From the NCBI GenBank assembly GCA_003245895.1, contig QKBZ01000011.1, positions 1-46,324 of the forward strand: DNA of 46,324 nucleotides, read 5' to 3'. This DNA comes from Beggiatoa sp. (GTDB lineage Bacteria > Pseudomonadota > Gammaproteobacteria > Beggiatoales > Beggiatoaceae). Of the stretch, positions 1-9,806 are shown piece by piece. Within the stretch, counting starts at the first letter, position 1; every line of letters starts with the position of its first letter. The notes beneath the pieces are model-generated. The model made no database searches. It was not told where the DNA came from and worked only from the letters and a program-made list of their open reading frames with translations. The position numbers were made by a program, and so were the translations under genes.

Positions 1-1704
1 AGATTGATAATGAGAAATATCTTCTGCTAAGCCGATCAACCAATCTTCTTGTGGTGCAGAGTTTTCAACTAATGATTTATGAATAGATAACCACACGACC
101 CGTCCTGTTGCATGCAACATGCGATATTCTTGTAATGGTGGTTCAGGCGAGAATAAATGCGTTTGTAACTCTTCTGTTCTATCTGCTGGATGGATGCAAT
201 TAAGCCATAACTGTGCATTATGGTAAAACTGATCAGGTGAGTAACCTAAAATAGCTTCACTGGCAGCACTGACATATAAAAACTTCTGCTGTTTTAAAGC
301 ATAAATAAAACACACTTCATTAATATTTTCAGCTAATGAATGAAATTTATGCACATCTGCGTTTGCTGCCTGCTGTTGTTGCCATTGCTCAGTAATATCA
401 TCAGCAACCCCCACAATACGCAACACACGTCCTGTTCGGTCTTTAATGGCATAAGTACGGGTATGAATCCATAATACTTTCCCTTCCGAATTAATAATAC
501 GATAACGGTGATCGAAAGGAGTGTCTGCCATATTGGCATAAGTTTGCTCAATAAAAGGCCGATCTTCAGGGTGTACAACCTCTAACCAGCTATCCGGTTT
601 TTCATAAAGTGAGGCAATAGAGTACCCCCAAATGTGTTCATACGCTGCATTAATAAAAAGTAGTTTATAATTCGGTTCACATTCATAAATAAAAAATACT
701 TTTTGAATGGTATCTGAAAGCTCTTTTAAAATCAGTTGCCGTTCATTGTTGTAAACCAACAGTTCTTTACGGTTGGTTATATCAATCGATAAGCCTGCAA
801 AACATAATAATTGCTGATTTTCGTTATAAATCGGAAAGAAATTGCTTAAGTGATATTGTATTTTGCCGTGTGCATCGACAATGTTAAATTCGACATTGGC
901 TACCTGATGCTCGGTTAACAAAGTACGAAACTGTTGTTGTGTATTCGCTAAATCAGTATTGGGCGTACATGATAAAAAGTGCATTTCACCACGATAAAAA
1001 GGTTCGGGCTGATAACCTGTTATGCGCTGAAAAGTCGCATTCAAAAACAGAAAACGATCTAAGGTGTAACTGATGAGCGAGACAATTGCAGGACTGTGCG
1101 CAGCAAACTGTTTTAAATAATAAAAACTAGGGGAGTTTAGAAAGGCGGTAATTAAATATTGAGGCGAAATATCTAATACTAGTGTTAACGCACCCTCTAG
1201 GGCAAGTTGTCGAATATGCCAAGGAAACACTGCATAACGATACCAACGCATTTGTGAGCCTTCTTGTAAGCTCAACTCTGTCATCGCTGCTTGCTGCGTT
1301 TGTGCTTGCTGTCGCAAGTTACCTATGGTGGGTGCAAGTGTCTTTGACCAGTGTACGGTTTCGCCGATAATCTCAGGGCAGGGTCGCTGTTTATTATAAA
1401 CAACCACTAAGCGATCATCTTTATCTTGCAATAAGATACTGATACCTAATGCAGTTAATATACCCTCTAACTGCATTTCATACTGTTCTAATGTTTCAGC
1501 TAATAATGTTAACTCAAGCGTATTATCCGAAAACTGCTGTACTAAACGTGCAACTTGTTCAGGCAATTGACTTAATAAGTTAAGCTTATCAAAAGTCACC
1601 CAGTGTGAATGCGAACACTTCGCCAATATATTTGGCAATTTGGTCAAGATAAGCTGTAAATAAACGGCTCTATTAATAAGGGTACTTGCATACTTTTCAG
1701 TCAT
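1..1704 (-). CDS. Multi-PAS sensory protein, C-terminus beyond window edge (partial)
   Basis: The frame is open from the ATG at 1704 to base 1, 568 codons without a stop, so the C-terminal part lies outside the window. A TGA four codons upstream of this ATG limits the start. I see no membrane segment, so the visible part is probably cytoplasmic. After a helical N-terminus there are about four PAS-like repeats (residues ~85-170, 195-310, 322-440, 450-568). The last two show the typical PAS/PAC flow: FINAAYEHIWGYS, then HPEDR, then IVGVADDITEQ; and YVSAASEAILGYS, then HPADR, then IGLAEDIS. Such proteins usually end in a histidine kinase, GGDEF or EAL output domain, which cannot be read here. 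The ligand or cofactor is unknown. No strong ribosome-binding site is visible before the ATG. Confidence 0.8.
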   Translation of the reverse strand, partial: MTEKYASTLINRAVYLQLILTKLPNILAKCSHSHWVTFDKLNLLSQLPEQVARLVQQFSDNTLELTLLAETLEQYEMQLEGILTALGISILLQDKDDRLVVVYNKQRPCPEIIGETVHWSKTLAPTIGNLRQQAQTQQAAMTELSLQEGSQMRWYRYAVFPWHIRQLALEGALTLVLDISPQYLITAFLNSPSFYYLKQFAAHSPAIVSLISYTLDRFLFLNATFQRITGYQPEPFYRGEMHFLSCTPNTDLANTQQQFRTLLTEHQVANVEFNIVDAHGKIQYHLSNFFPIYNENQQLLCFAGLSIDITNRKELLVYNNERQLILKELSDTIQKVFFIYECEPNYKLLFINAAYEHIWGYSIASLYEKPDSWLEVVHPEDRPFIEQTYANMADTPFDHRYRIINSEGKVLWIHTRTYAIKDRTGRVLRIVGVADDITEQWQQQQAANADVHKFHSLAENINEVCFIYALKQQKFLYVSAASEAILGYSPDQFYHNAQLWLNCIHPADRTEELQTHLFSPEPPLQEYRMLHATGRVVWLSIHKSLVENSAPQEDWLIGLAEDISHYQS

Positions 1705-1814
1705 GAGAAAATATCATTTTTGAATAACAGATACTGTGTTTAACACAATAGCACAGATCACGCGGCCGAAAATGATTAAGCTTTTTGTATGCCAAAACTT
1801 AACGTAGTTACAGG

Positions 1815-2348
1815 TTAATTTTGTTCCGTATCATCATTATCAGAGGGCGGAGGCGTTTCGTTTGTGTAATCGGTCACTATCTGTTCAAGTTTACGCAAAC
1901 GGTGCTCCTGATCGGCAATATGTGTTTCTAACACATCAATGCGTTGTAACTGCGCCTGCACCAGATCAACAAACTCTTGTGTTTCTTGACGCGGGGAGCC
2001 GGAGCTTGGTTTGTCCTCGTTTAAATCCTTCATTGACACTCTCGTGGTCTCTATACAAACATGATTCGCATATTGCTGAATTGCTGTTTGTGCGCTTTCC
2101 ACTAGAGGGCTTTCCATCGAACCTTCGCCTGTGATCAACCAGTGAATAGAGACTTCTGGTAAATACTTCGCCATGTTGATCAAAATCATAGAGTTGAACT
2201 TCTTCAGGCGACCTAGGCTATCGTTTAGCGTAGTTCTCGGAAGCTTGAGCAATTCAGCGAATCTAGTTTGATTGCCTTTGCATTTACAGTCAATAACATA
2301 TTTTAGCCGATTGCGTATAGCGTTAATATCGGATGATTCGTTTAACAT
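1815..2348 (-). CDS. Phage-repressor-like HTH regulator with C-terminal coiled coil
   Basis: A 177-residue protein. Residues ~8-78 resemble the CI/XRE-type helix-turn-helix found in phage repressors: an NRLKYVID helix, NQTRFAELLKLPRTTLND as the HTH core, and the closing WLITGEGSME signature. The C-terminal half has no S24 peptidase or sensor domain. Instead residues ~125-160 are rich in heptad-spaced Leu/Ile (LVQAQLQRIDVLETHI), suggesting a dimerising coiled coil, and the end is acidic. It lies 110 bp upstream of the multi-PAS gene on the same strand, so co-transcription is possible. AAGGA lies 11 nt before the ATG. DNA binding is well supported by the motif; the target is unknown. I see no phage genes around it. 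Confidence 0.75.
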   Translation of the reverse strand: MLNESSDINAIRNRLKYVIDCKCKGNQTRFAELLKLPRTTLNDSLGRLKKFNSMILINMAKYLPEVSIHWLITGEGSMESPLVESAQTAIQQYANHVCIETTRVSMKDLNEDKPSSGSPRQETQEFVDLVQAQLQRIDVLETHIADQEHRLRKLEQIVTDYTNETPPPSDNDDTEQN

Positions 2349-3095
2349 GCGTAAAAGTCGTCCTTATTGCATTTTTATTCGGTACTTATAGCAATTAAAC
2401 ATAAGTAGGTTGTTTACCTATTAAATAATATAGGCAACATTGTAACTTTTGTCTCAAAGATAAGTATAATTAGATTGTTAAGATTTACATGGAAAAGTTA
2501 ACACTCAGTAAAAACAAATTAATTCATAGGGTAGTAAAAAATAATTATATGATATTTAAGAAAAAAGAAAAGTCCTACATGAAACACTAAACAAGCAAAG
2601 TCCTCAAAAGTTACAAGTAAATGAAAAAACTATACAGCTTTAAACATGAAGTTAAAAAAATAAATAAATTTCATGTATTTATGAATTTTATAAGTTATAC
2701 TTGCTCATTACACAATAATTTAGTCTCACTCACTATTTTTCAATAATTATTTCATCAATACCTATACAAAAATTTTGTACTACACTTGGTATTTTCATTA
2801 CATTGCTATGCGCTATTGCAAACTATTGGTATAGACTTTAAAACATGGATGGCTATATTGATTTAGATTACTAAAAAATGGTTTAAAACTTTAAAAAACT
2901 ATTAATTTTTGTTTTCAGAAAATTAATATAGTTAATTTATTGTTAATAAGCACCGTGTTTGCACGCTATACTAAAACATCAATAAGTCTAAATACCCATC
3001 ATACATGTTGTGTATCCACTGTTATCTGCTTGCTGTAGCCGCTTTTCCGCTATATAAAGACAGTTTGTTGTAGTCGTATAGGAGTAACAGGGCTA
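2349..3095. other. AT-rich gene-free intergenic region
   Basis: This stretch is clearly more AT-rich than its surroundings, with many short A/T runs. No reading frame of useful length or RNA gene is recognisable. It must contain the promoters of the divergent HTH gene and copA. A TATACT-like hexamer lies at 2967-2972, but the best -35-like TTGTTA (2940-2945) is 21 bp upstream, too far for an ordinary sigma-70 promoter, and I see no clear CueR-type dyad. The base composition may reflect acquired DNA or a structured regulatory region. Confidence 0.4.
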
Positions 3096-5534
3096 ATGTC
3101 TACCGAACAGCAACTGACGCTACCCGTGCATGGTATGAGTTGCGCGGGCTGTGCTGCCGCCGTGGAAAAAAGTGTTAAGCAATTGGCTGGCGTGACCGAT
3201 GCCGTTGTTAATTTCAGTAGTGAAAAACTCACTGTCCATTATCATGAGCAACAGCTCACACCGCAGAAAATTTGCGAGCAAATACACGCAGCAGGTTATG
3301 AAGTGCCTGCCAGTCAACAAGCCTTAAAAGTCACCGGTATGAGCTGTGCGGGCTGTGCTGCCGCCGTCGAAAAGGTGTTGAATAATCAAGAAGGTGTGCT
3401 CACTGCCAAAGTCAACTTTGCCACTGAAACCGCTCAGGTCTATTACATTCCCGCCCAAGTCAACATATCTGAACTGATACAGGCTGTTACCAAAGCCGGT
3501 TATGGTGTGGTCAATCCAGAGCAGAGCGAGGATGCTGCGCAAGCAGCACAACAGCAAGCAGAATTGTTACAACAACGTAAATTATGGTTAGGCATTCTGT
3601 GTACCGTCCCCTTATTTCTGCTCAGCATGGGGCGTGATTTTGCTGTGCTTGGCGATTGGAGTCACAGTGCGTGGGTTAACGTGTTGTTCTGGCTGCTGGC
3701 AACGCCTGTACAGTTTTACACAGGGCGTGATTACTATATTGGCGGCTGGAAAAGTCTACGAAATGGCAGTGCCAATATGGATGTCTTGGTAGCTTTGGGG
3801 TCTTCCGTCGCCTATTTTTATTCAGTTGCGATTACCCTTGGCTTGCATCATGGTCATGTGTTTTTTGAAACCTCAGCCGCCATCATTACCTTGATTAAAG
3901 TAGGCAAGGTGCTAGAGGTGCGTGCAAAGGGACGTACCAGCGAAGCCTTGCGACAACTCATCGGCTTGCAAGCGAAAACGGCTGAAGTTGAACGCGATGG
4001 CGAAGTGGTGGAAATTCCACTGGCAGAAGTGGTGCCGAATGATGTCATCATTGTACGGCCGGGGCAGAAAATTCCGGTCGATGGCGAAGTCATTAGCGGG
4101 CAATCCTCGGTCGATGAATCACTGTTAACCGGCGAAAGTTTGCCCGTTGATAAAGAACAAGGAGATCGCGTGATCGGCGCGACCTTGAACAAGCAAGGCC
4201 GTTTACGCATTCGTGCCACACATGTCGGACGCGACAGTGCCTTAGCGCAAATTGTGCGTTTAGTGGAAGAAGCCCAAGGTTCTAAAGCCGCTATTCAAGC
4301 ACTGGCGGATAAAATCGCCGCGATTTTTGTACCGGCGGTGGTCGCCTTAGCGGCCTTGACCTTTATTCTATGGTTAGTCAGTGGCGCAGATTTCACCACT
4401 GCCTTAGTGCGCATGGTGGCGGTATTGGTGATTGCTTGCCCTTGTGCTCTGGGCTTAGCAACACCGACGGCCTTAGTGGTCGGCATGGGCAAAGGCGCAC
4501 GGCAAGGCATTTTATTCCGCAATAGTACGGCGTTGGAACAGACACGGGCGGTGCAAGCCGTGTTGTTAGATAAAACGGGGACTATTACCGAAGGCAAACC
4601 CAGCGTACAAGCGTTTGTGCCGCATGCAAACTGGCAGGCGCGACAAGATGAATTATTGCAACTGTTAGCCGCTGCCGAGCAAGGTTCGGAACATCCGCTA
4701 GCAACTGCAATTGTACAAGCCGCCCGTGTGAAAAATTTACCGCTGACAGAGCCAAGCCAATTTACAGCTTTAACCGGTCACGGTGTCAGTGCGGAAGTCA
4801 ATGGACAACAAATTTTAATTGGTAAAGCCAGTTTGTTAGCTGAAAAAGGTATTGATTTAACTGCATTGCAGGCTGAAGCAGAACGATTGCAACAGCAAGC
4901 GCAAACGGTGTTATGGGCAGCAATTGAAGGCCAGTTAGTCGCAGTATTAGGCATTGCAGACACTGTGCGCCCACAAGCGACAGCAGCGGTTGCAGAGTTA
5001 AAAGCCTTGGGCTTACAAGTGATGTTGGTGACGGGAGATTCGCAAGCGACCGCTCAGGCTATTGCGCAAACAGTCGGCATTGAACAAGTATTTGCTGAAG
5101 TATTGCCTGCTGACAAAGCAGCACAAGTGAAGCAATTGCAAGCACAAGGCTTAACGGTGGCAATGGTCGGGGATGGGATTAACGATGCGCCTGCTTTAGC
5201 ACAAGCAGATGTCGGGATTGCGATGGGAAGTGGTGCTGATGTGGCGATTGAAGCGGCAGGCATTACGTTAGTCGGTAGCAATCCGCGAGCGATTGCGCAA
5301 GCGTTCCGTTTAAGTCGCGCAACCTTAAACACCATTCGACAAAACTTGTTTTGGGCATTTGCCTATAACGTGACCTTAATCCCATTGGCAATGGGTGCAT
5401 TAGCCCTCGTGCCCAGTGCGCCTAGCTATTTACAGTCTTTACACCCTGTTACCGCCGCCTTTGCGATGGCATTTAGTTCTGTCACAGTGGTGTTAAACAG
5501 TTTGCGTTTAAAGCATCAGCGTTTAGGTGATTAA
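3096..5534 (+). CDS. copA: Copper-exporting P1B-type ATPase (CopA-like)
   Basis: An 812-residue P1B-ATPase that would pump Cu(I) out of the cytoplasm across the inner membrane. Two N-terminal heavy-metal-associated domains each carry GMSCAGC (Cys16/Cys19 and Cys84/Cys87). Next come the transmembrane block, the actuator TGES (~345), the membrane metal site CPC (~448), the phosphorylated Asp in DKTGT (~491), the SEHPL motif (~530) that marks P1B pumps, and the hinge GDGIND (~691). CPC together with the two CxxC domains supports Cu(I) or Ag(I) as substrate. The start is supported by AGGAG at 3080-3084. The length is normal for the family. It stands alone on the plus strand; no CueR-like regulator or copper chaperone is next to it. 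A palindromic repeat follows the stop codon directly. Confidence 0.95.
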   Translation: MSTEQQLTLPVHGMSCAGCAAAVEKSVKQLAGVTDAVVNFSSEKLTVHYHEQQLTPQKICEQIHAAGYEVPASQQALKVTGMSCAGCAAAVEKVLNNQEGVLTAKVNFATETAQVYYIPAQVNISELIQAVTKAGYGVVNPEQSEDAAQAAQQQAELLQQRKLWLGILCTVPLFLLSMGRDFAVLGDWSHSAWVNVLFWLLATPVQFYTGRDYYIGGWKSLRNGSANMDVLVALGSSVAYFYSVAITLGLHHGHVFFETSAAIITLIKVGKVLEVRAKGRTSEALRQLIGLQAKTAEVERDGEVVEIPLAEVVPNDVIIVRPGQKIPVDGEVISGQSSVDESLLTGESLPVDKEQGDRVIGATLNKQGRLRIRATHVGRDSALAQIVRLVEEAQGSKAAIQALADKIAAIFVPAVVALAALTFILWLVSGADFTTALVRMVAVLVIACPCALGLATPTALVVGMGKGARQGILFRNSTALEQTRAVQAVLLDKTGTITEGKPSVQAFVPHANWQARQDELLQLLAAAEQGSEHPLATAIVQAARVKNLPLTEPSQFTALTGHGVSAEVNGQQILIGKASLLAEKGIDLTALQAEAERLQQQAQTVLWAAIEGQLVAVLGIADTVRPQATAAVAELKALGLQVMLVTGDSQATAQAIAQTVGIEQVFAEVLPADKAAQVKQLQAQGLTVAMVGDGINDAPALAQADVGIAMGSGADVAIEAAGITLVGSNPRAIAQAFRLSRATLNTIRQNLFWAFAYNVTLIPLAMGALALVPSAPSYLQSLHPVTAAFAMAFSSVTVVLNSLRLKHQRLGD

Positions 5535-5535
5535 G

Positions 5536-5642
5536 TGTAGGGTTTGCGCCGCGAACGCGGGAAAATCAGCAAGACTTTAAAACTAAATATTCTTGTATTC
5601 TTCCGCGTTCGCACCGCAAAAAGACGCGGCGCAACCCCTACA
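5536..5642. repeat. Long palindromic element between copA and feoC (family D)
   Basis: The element runs from TGTAGGG to CCCTACA and its arms are inverted copies: TTTGCGCCGCG near the left end matches CGCGGCGCAA near the right end, with further pairing of GCGAACGCGGGAA with TTCCGCGTTCGC inside. It lies between convergent copA and feoC, so the RNA hairpin could also end transcription from both sides. Related half-elements (TGTAGA, then GTTTGCGCCGCG or ATTTGCGCCGCG) occur near 13222 and 30446. Confidence 0.8.
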
Positions 5643-5651
5643 GGAAGCCAT

Positions 5652-5885
5652 TTAATGTGTAGACGTAGAGTCTGACTCTACCCATTCATAAATATCTAAA
5701 GCACCGCCTTGGCAGCAACTTTTACTACAGGCGGATACTTGCGTATGGCGCACTTTGCCCTTGCGCTCCCAATGCGACAACATCGGTGCTAGCGTTTCCC
5801 CTTCGGTTTTAAAATGGTTTGCTAAATCCGTTAAGGTTGCCCGATGATGTTGTTTTAAATACTGTTTAATTGCTGACAAGTTCAT
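5652..5885 (-). CDS. feoC: FeoC-like iron transport accessory protein
   Basis: A 77-residue winged-helix protein of the FeoC type, the small cytoplasmic partner of FeoB. The N-terminal part (NLSAIKQYLKQHHRATLTDLANHF) reads as the recognition helices, and a Cys cluster (ACSKSCCQGG) lies near residues 53-62; some FeoC proteins bind an Fe-S cluster at this position. I chose the ATG at 5885 because GGGAGG (5897-5902) precedes it by 11 nt. An in-frame GTG at 5897 would lie inside that ribosome-binding site. It is the last gene of the feo cluster, but 284 bp separate it from feoB and that gap holds a REP half, a hairpin pair and a full REPIN, so its expression may be partly uncoupled. Confidence 0.75.
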   Translation of the reverse strand: MNLSAIKQYLKQHHRATLTDLANHFKTEGETLAPMLSHWERKGKVRHTQVSACSKSCCQGGALDIYEWVESDSTSTH

Positions 5886-5914
5886 ATCAGTCACCACCTC
5901 CCAGATTGCTGAGT

Positions 5915-5948
5915 TGTAGGGCGGATAAGGCGACAGCCGTCATCCGCC
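5915..5948. repeat. Single REP half (family A)
   Basis: TGTAG is followed by an imperfect palindrome: GGCGGAT, then a GGC/GCC inner pair, then ATCCGCC. It is one arm of the family A element without a nearby inverted partner of its own; the complete pair at 6056-6156 follows about 100 bp later. Confidence 0.7.
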
Positions 5949-5980
5949 ATGAGACTTATTGCCTAAATAAAATTGTCTAG

Positions 5981-6026
5981 CTCCCACGCGCCTTGCGTGG
6001 GAGCAAGTCCCGACGCGCCTGCGTCG
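5981..6026. repeat. Two consecutive perfect hairpins between feoB and feoC
   Basis: CTCCCACGC (5981-5989) pairs perfectly with GCGTGGGAG (5995-6003) over a five-base loop. CGACGC (6011-6016) pairs with GCGTCG (6021-6026) over GCCT. Neither is followed by a T tract on the transcribed minus strand, so they look like repeat-type or RNA-processing hairpins rather than terminators. Confidence 0.6.
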
Positions 6027-6055
6027 CGAATTACTGTCATTAAGTTAAGCGATTT

Positions 6056-6156
6056 TGTAGGTCGGATAAGGCGTAGCCGTCATCCGACATAATACAGTTG
6101 ACGCTTGCACCAAGTCACTTGCGGCGGATGACGGCTGTCGCCTTATCCGCCCTACA
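6056..6156. repeat. REPIN-like paired palindrome, family A
   Basis: Begins TGTAGG and ends CCTACA. Each half is a GTAG-tagged imperfect palindrome (CGGATAAGGCG with CCGTCATCCG), and the halves are inverted around a ~30 bp spacer. The 36 bp starting at 6038 (CATTAAGTTAAG through to GGATAAGGCG) are identical to those starting at 30481, so the copied unit extends left of GTAG. Confidence 0.8.
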
Positions 6157-6169
6157 AGTTACAACAAAA

Positions 6170-8512
6170 TTAAGTTGCTGCTTTTTCTTCCAATGTCGCA
6201 GCACTCACTGCTTCAGTCCGACGCTGTTTGCGACCGGCTAAACGCAATAACATGACAAAGCAAGTAAATACGACTAACAGCCCTGTAATCCATGCGATAG
6301 ATTGCGCTGGGTGTTGGGCAAATGTAGCGGATTGGTAATAAATCACCGCAGAAATATAACCAACGCCAGTTGTCCAGCCTGCCACGAAAAATGCCCAACG
6401 AGGCCCAGTTTCGCGATAAATTGCAGCGGTTGCGGCAACGCAAGGGAAATACATTAGGATAAACAATAGATAAGCATAAGCACCTGCGGTGCCGTTAAAA
6501 CGTTCCGCCATCACACCGAAAGTCACATTATCAATACCTTGATCTTCTGCCAGTGATGATTGATCTTCAGATAATAGACTAATTCCTAATGGGTCTAAGA
6601 AAGTATCGCCTACCGCCATCAAGTTTTCTGGAATGGTGGCAAACGCTTCGCTAATACCGCCCCACAAATCAAACTCGGTTTCTTCTACTTCGCCCTCTGT
6701 GCCTAATTGGCTATAGATCGCCCCTAAAGTACCGACAACGACTTCCTTGGCTAACACGCCTGTGAACACACCAACGGTTGCAGGCCAGTTATCGGCCTCA
6801 ATGCCCATTGGTTCAAAGGCAGGTGTTAAGGTGCGACCAATTTCGCTCAATACTGATTTATCAGTGTTATCATTGCCGAAACTACCATCCGTTCCCCACG
6901 CATTAAAGAAGCTTAATACGATGACCATTGGCACAATCACACGCCCAGCACGCACGATAAAACCTTTTAAGCGATCCCAAGTGTGCATCAAAATACTTCT
7001 TAAGGTCGGGATATGATAAGACGGCAATTCCATCACAAAATGGCCTGCATCACCTTGTAATAAAGTATGTTTCATGATTAAGCCGGTAAAAATCGCAACC
7101 AGAATGCCGATTAAATACAGACCAAACACGATGCTTGAACCATTATTAGGGAAAAATGCAGCGGCGAATAACGCATATACTGGCAAGCGTGCACCACATG
7201 ACATAAACGGATTCATTAACACGGTCATGTGTCGGTCGCGTTGGTTTTCTAATGTACGAGTTGCCATAATCGCAGGCACGTTACAACCAAAACCAACAAT
7301 CATGGGCACAAATGACTTACCAGGTAAGCCAATAAAGCGCATGAAGCGATCCATAACGAACGCTGCTCGCGCCATGTAACCAGAGTCTTCTAAAAACGAC
7401 AGGAATAAGAATAAGAAGGCAATCACAGGAATAAAGGTTGCGACCACCTGAATCCCGCCGCCGAGACCATTTGCCAACAAGGTGCTAATCCACTCTGGAA
7501 CGCCCCATTGTTGTAATAAGTAGTTACCGCCATCGATTAACACGGTGCCGGTTAACATATCGAAGAAATCAATAAATGCACCACCGATGTTAATGGTAAA
7601 CATAAACATCAAGTACATGATAAATAAGAAAACCGGAATACCTAACATCCGATTTAACACAACACGGTCAATCCGATCCGACCATGTTTGTCGAATGCGG
7701 CTGCTTTTTTTCACAGCGGCTTCAGTTGCCGTACCAATAAAGCTATAGCGTGTATCTGCAATGATGATGTCGATTTCTTCTTCAAACTCGTTTTCTAACA
7801 CCGTGCGCAGGCGGGTGGCTTCATCAACCGTTGCTTTATCTACCGCATCTGTAAACGCGGGATCATCTTCTAAGATTTTCAGCGTCACCCAACGTGCATG
7901 CTCAGCTTGCTCGCCAATTAACTGTGGCTTAACAACTTCTTGTAATTGTTGTAGCGCATTTTCTAGCTGGTCGTTATAACCAACATTGGTTCTAGGACGG
8001 TGTTTCAGTTCTGCGTAGCGATTAATGCTCTCGCGCAACTGTTGAATACCTTCGTTTTGGGAGGCAGATAGCGCAACAACAGGTGCATCTAAGTATTGTG
8101 ATAATTGCGCAATATCAATTTGATCGCCGCGATCTTTAACCACGTCCATCATATTTAACGCAATCAACATGGGCACGCCCATGTCTAATAATTGCGTGGT
8201 TAAATACAGGTTACGCTCTAAGTTAGACGCATCCAGAATATTAACAACTAAATCCGCTTCACCGGATAAAATGTAATTTTGCGCAATTTCTTCATCAATT
8301 GAGGTGTAACCAGCAGCGATGTCCAGCGAATAAATACCCGGTAAATCAACTAATTCAATGGACTTACCTTGAAAGCTATAATTCCCTGTTTTACGATCAA
8401 CCGTTACCCCTGGCCAGTTGCCGACCCGTTGACGAGAACCGGTTAAAGCATTGAAAATTGTGGTTTTACCGCAGTTTGGGTTGCCCACCACACCAACAAT
8501 ATAATCACTCAT
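6170..8512 (-). CDS. feoB: Ferrous iron transport protein B
   Basis: A 780-residue inner-membrane Fe(II) transporter with an N-terminal G-protein domain. G1 is GNPNCGKTT (~10-18), G3 is DLPG (~57-60) and G4 is NMMD (~120-123). A helical linker follows (~180-270), then the polytopic part with the two Gate-type halves, including the FVPMIVGFGCNVPAI and NPFMSCGARLPVY segments and GVFTGVLAKEVVVGTLG. The length is typical of proteobacterial FeoB. The ATG at 8512 overlaps the feoA stop by four bases (ATGA), indicating translational coupling. It is expressed with the two FeoA-domain genes upstream. Anoxic or low-iron induction is usual for the family, but I could not find a convincing Fur or FNR site. 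Confidence 0.97.
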   Translation of the reverse strand: MSDYIVGVVGNPNCGKTTIFNALTGSRQRVGNWPGVTVDRKTGNYSFQGKSIELVDLPGIYSLDIAAGYTSIDEEIAQNYILSGEADLVVNILDASNLERNLYLTTQLLDMGVPMLIALNMMDVVKDRGDQIDIAQLSQYLDAPVVALSASQNEGIQQLRESINRYAELKHRPRTNVGYNDQLENALQQLQEVVKPQLIGEQAEHARWVTLKILEDDPAFTDAVDKATVDEATRLRTVLENEFEEEIDIIIADTRYSFIGTATEAAVKKSSRIRQTWSDRIDRVVLNRMLGIPVFLFIMYLMFMFTINIGGAFIDFFDMLTGTVLIDGGNYLLQQWGVPEWISTLLANGLGGGIQVVATFIPVIAFLFLFLSFLEDSGYMARAAFVMDRFMRFIGLPGKSFVPMIVGFGCNVPAIMATRTLENQRDRHMTVLMNPFMSCGARLPVYALFAAAFFPNNGSSIVFGLYLIGILVAIFTGLIMKHTLLQGDAGHFVMELPSYHIPTLRSILMHTWDRLKGFIVRAGRVIVPMVIVLSFFNAWGTDGSFGNDNTDKSVLSEIGRTLTPAFEPMGIEADNWPATVGVFTGVLAKEVVVGTLGAIYSQLGTEGEVEETEFDLWGGISEAFATIPENLMAVGDTFLDPLGISLLSEDQSSLAEDQGIDNVTFGVMAERFNGTAGAYAYLLFILMYFPCVAATAAIYRETGPRWAFFVAGWTTGVGYISAVIYYQSATFAQHPAQSIAWITGLLVVFTCFVMLLRLAGRKQRRTEAVSAATLEEKAAT

Positions 8513-8748
8513 TCTGCTATCCTCTCAACTTTTAAGGCGTTGGCTTCACCTTTGCGTAAACTTAATGCAAACCCACGGACTTGAATTTCCACAGGATCGC
8601 CCATCGGAGCATAGCGAATGACACTAAATGTCGTGCCGGGGGTTAAGCCCATTGCCAGCAATTTTTGCCGGTAGGCTTTTTCACTTTTTTCAATACCGAC
8701 GACGCGCCCGCTGTCGCCGATTTTTAAATCACTTAGGTGAATATTCAT
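8509..8748 (-). CDS. feoA: FeoA, SH3-like partner of FeoB
   Basis: A 79-residue single-domain FeoA protein: the beta-rich core runs from LSDLKIGDSGRVVGIEK, through RQKLLAMGLTPGTTFSVIRYAPMGDPVEIQVRGFALSL, to the final KGEANALKVERI. FeoA binds the cytoplasmic part of FeoB and supports transport. Its stop overlaps the feoB start by four bases. It lies 46 bp downstream of a second FeoA-domain gene. Identification is firm from the LLAMGLTPG and RGFALSLR motifs. Confidence 0.93.
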   Translation of the reverse strand: MNIHLSDLKIGDSGRVVGIEKSEKAYRQKLLAMGLTPGTTFSVIRYAPMGDPVEIQVRGFALSLRKGEANALKVERIAE

Positions 8749-8794
8749 TATCGCTTTATCTCAACCTCTATAACGGCAATCTAATGCTATTCGG

Positions 8795-9064
8795 TTACTT
8801 TTGTTCTTGTACACTTGTCACTAATACTTTATGTGCCATGCCTCGCCCGAGTGCCCAACGGCTATCTAAACAACGCACCACCACCCCATTTGCAGATTGA
8901 CTGTGAATCACTTCTAACTCAATGCCATCAGTAATCCCCATCGCAAATAACGAGCGTAATAATTGCTGTCCGCCAGTGATTTTCACGACTTGCACTCGCT
9001 CGCCTTCAGCAGCCAAGCTTAATGGGTAAGCAGGAGTGGAGGTTGATCGGGTATCCATTAACAT
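8795..9064 (-). CDS. Second FeoA-domain protein
   Basis: An 89-residue protein with a FeoA core (EGERVQVVKITGGQQLLRSLFAMGITDGIELEVIHSQSANGVVVRCLDSRWALGRGMAHKVLV). The N-terminus (MDTRSTSTPAYPLSLA) is a short extension. I use the ATG at 9064 because GGAGG (9071-9075) lies six bases upstream; an upstream in-frame ATG at 9103 would put this site inside the gene. It is the first gene of the feoA-feoA-feoB-feoC cluster. Tandem FeoA genes are known in other bacteria. Whether the two copies form a heteromer on FeoB or act separately cannot be told from sequence. Confidence 0.85.
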   Translation of the reverse strand: MLMDTRSTSTPAYPLSLAAEGERVQVVKITGGQQLLRSLFAMGITDGIELEVIHSQSANGVVVRCLDSRWALGRGMAHKVLVTSVQEQK

Positions 9065-9806
9065 AACGTGCCTCCGAGAAATAACAGTAAAAGGCTGATA
9101 CATAGCAGCACGTCACTGTGTCGCTCCAATTCAACACACAGGCGTTGGCTACACATAACTGTTAATTGCAAGTGAATATACAACTAAAAAGACATCAGCC
9201 AATGTATCTATTCCATGACTGAACTAAGTGACTGGATTTGCTAGAGCGCGTGGCATGCAGGCCATTGCGCATTTGATAATCTGTGCTAAATCATGCTTTT
9301 TAGTGCACTAAATACTGAATTAACCACTAACAATATACGCTTTATCTAGTCCAAACGCAAATAAAAACGTTTATCATTTAGTATTGAGATTACATTTCGT
9401 TGTCTGGAAATTCGTCTAGGGCGAACAAGGCGGCAGCCGTCATCCGCCGCAAAAACTAGAAATCAGTCTGAAATTAGGTAATGTATCTTGCTTTCCAGAT
9501 AGAAAACTGATCGATATACCGTATCCTCGCCCTGTCGGATGACGGCTATCGCCTTATCCGACCTACAAGAGGCTTAATATCAAGAAGGTAGCATTGGTCA
9601 GGTGAACAGACATAACACGGTGAAGGAGATGCACCTTGTGACCATTGTATTTACAAGTTAACCCACTCATCATAAATAAATTATCAGTTACAATATCGGT
9701 TTAGCTTCAACTAAGCTTAATAACAAGGGATAGCGCAATCCGTTTGCACCATATACTGTCCCGCCGCTCTATTGATATGTTTTGAAAGTAAAAAAGGGAC
9801 TCGCGT
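9065..9806. other. Intergenic region between divergent feo operon and def
   Basis: About 740 bp without a credible gene. It must hold the feo promoter (minus strand) and the def promoter (plus strand). It contains an extended family A repeat at 9416-9567. I looked for Fur (GATAATGATAATCATTATC-like) and FNR (TTGAT-N4-ATCAA) sites and found nothing better than scattered half-matches. Confidence 0.5.
9416..9567. repeat. Extended REPIN-like element, family A
   Basis: A left half (TAGGGCGAACAAGGCGGC, then CGTCATCCGCC) and a right half (TGTCGGATGACGGC, then CCTTATCCGACCTACA) are inverted about a longer spacer than in the other copies. The 52 bases at 9519-9570 are identical to 13279-13330. Confidence 0.75.

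Noticed and set aside
2940-2972. copA promoter TTGTTA...TATACT
   Set aside because: The spacer is 21 bp, too long for sigma-70, and no CueR-like dyad is present to justify an elongated spacer.
9065-9420. Fur or FNR binding site for the feo operon
   Set aside because: I searched both strands and found only half-site matches (for example TTGATAAT near 9273), none with the required symmetry.
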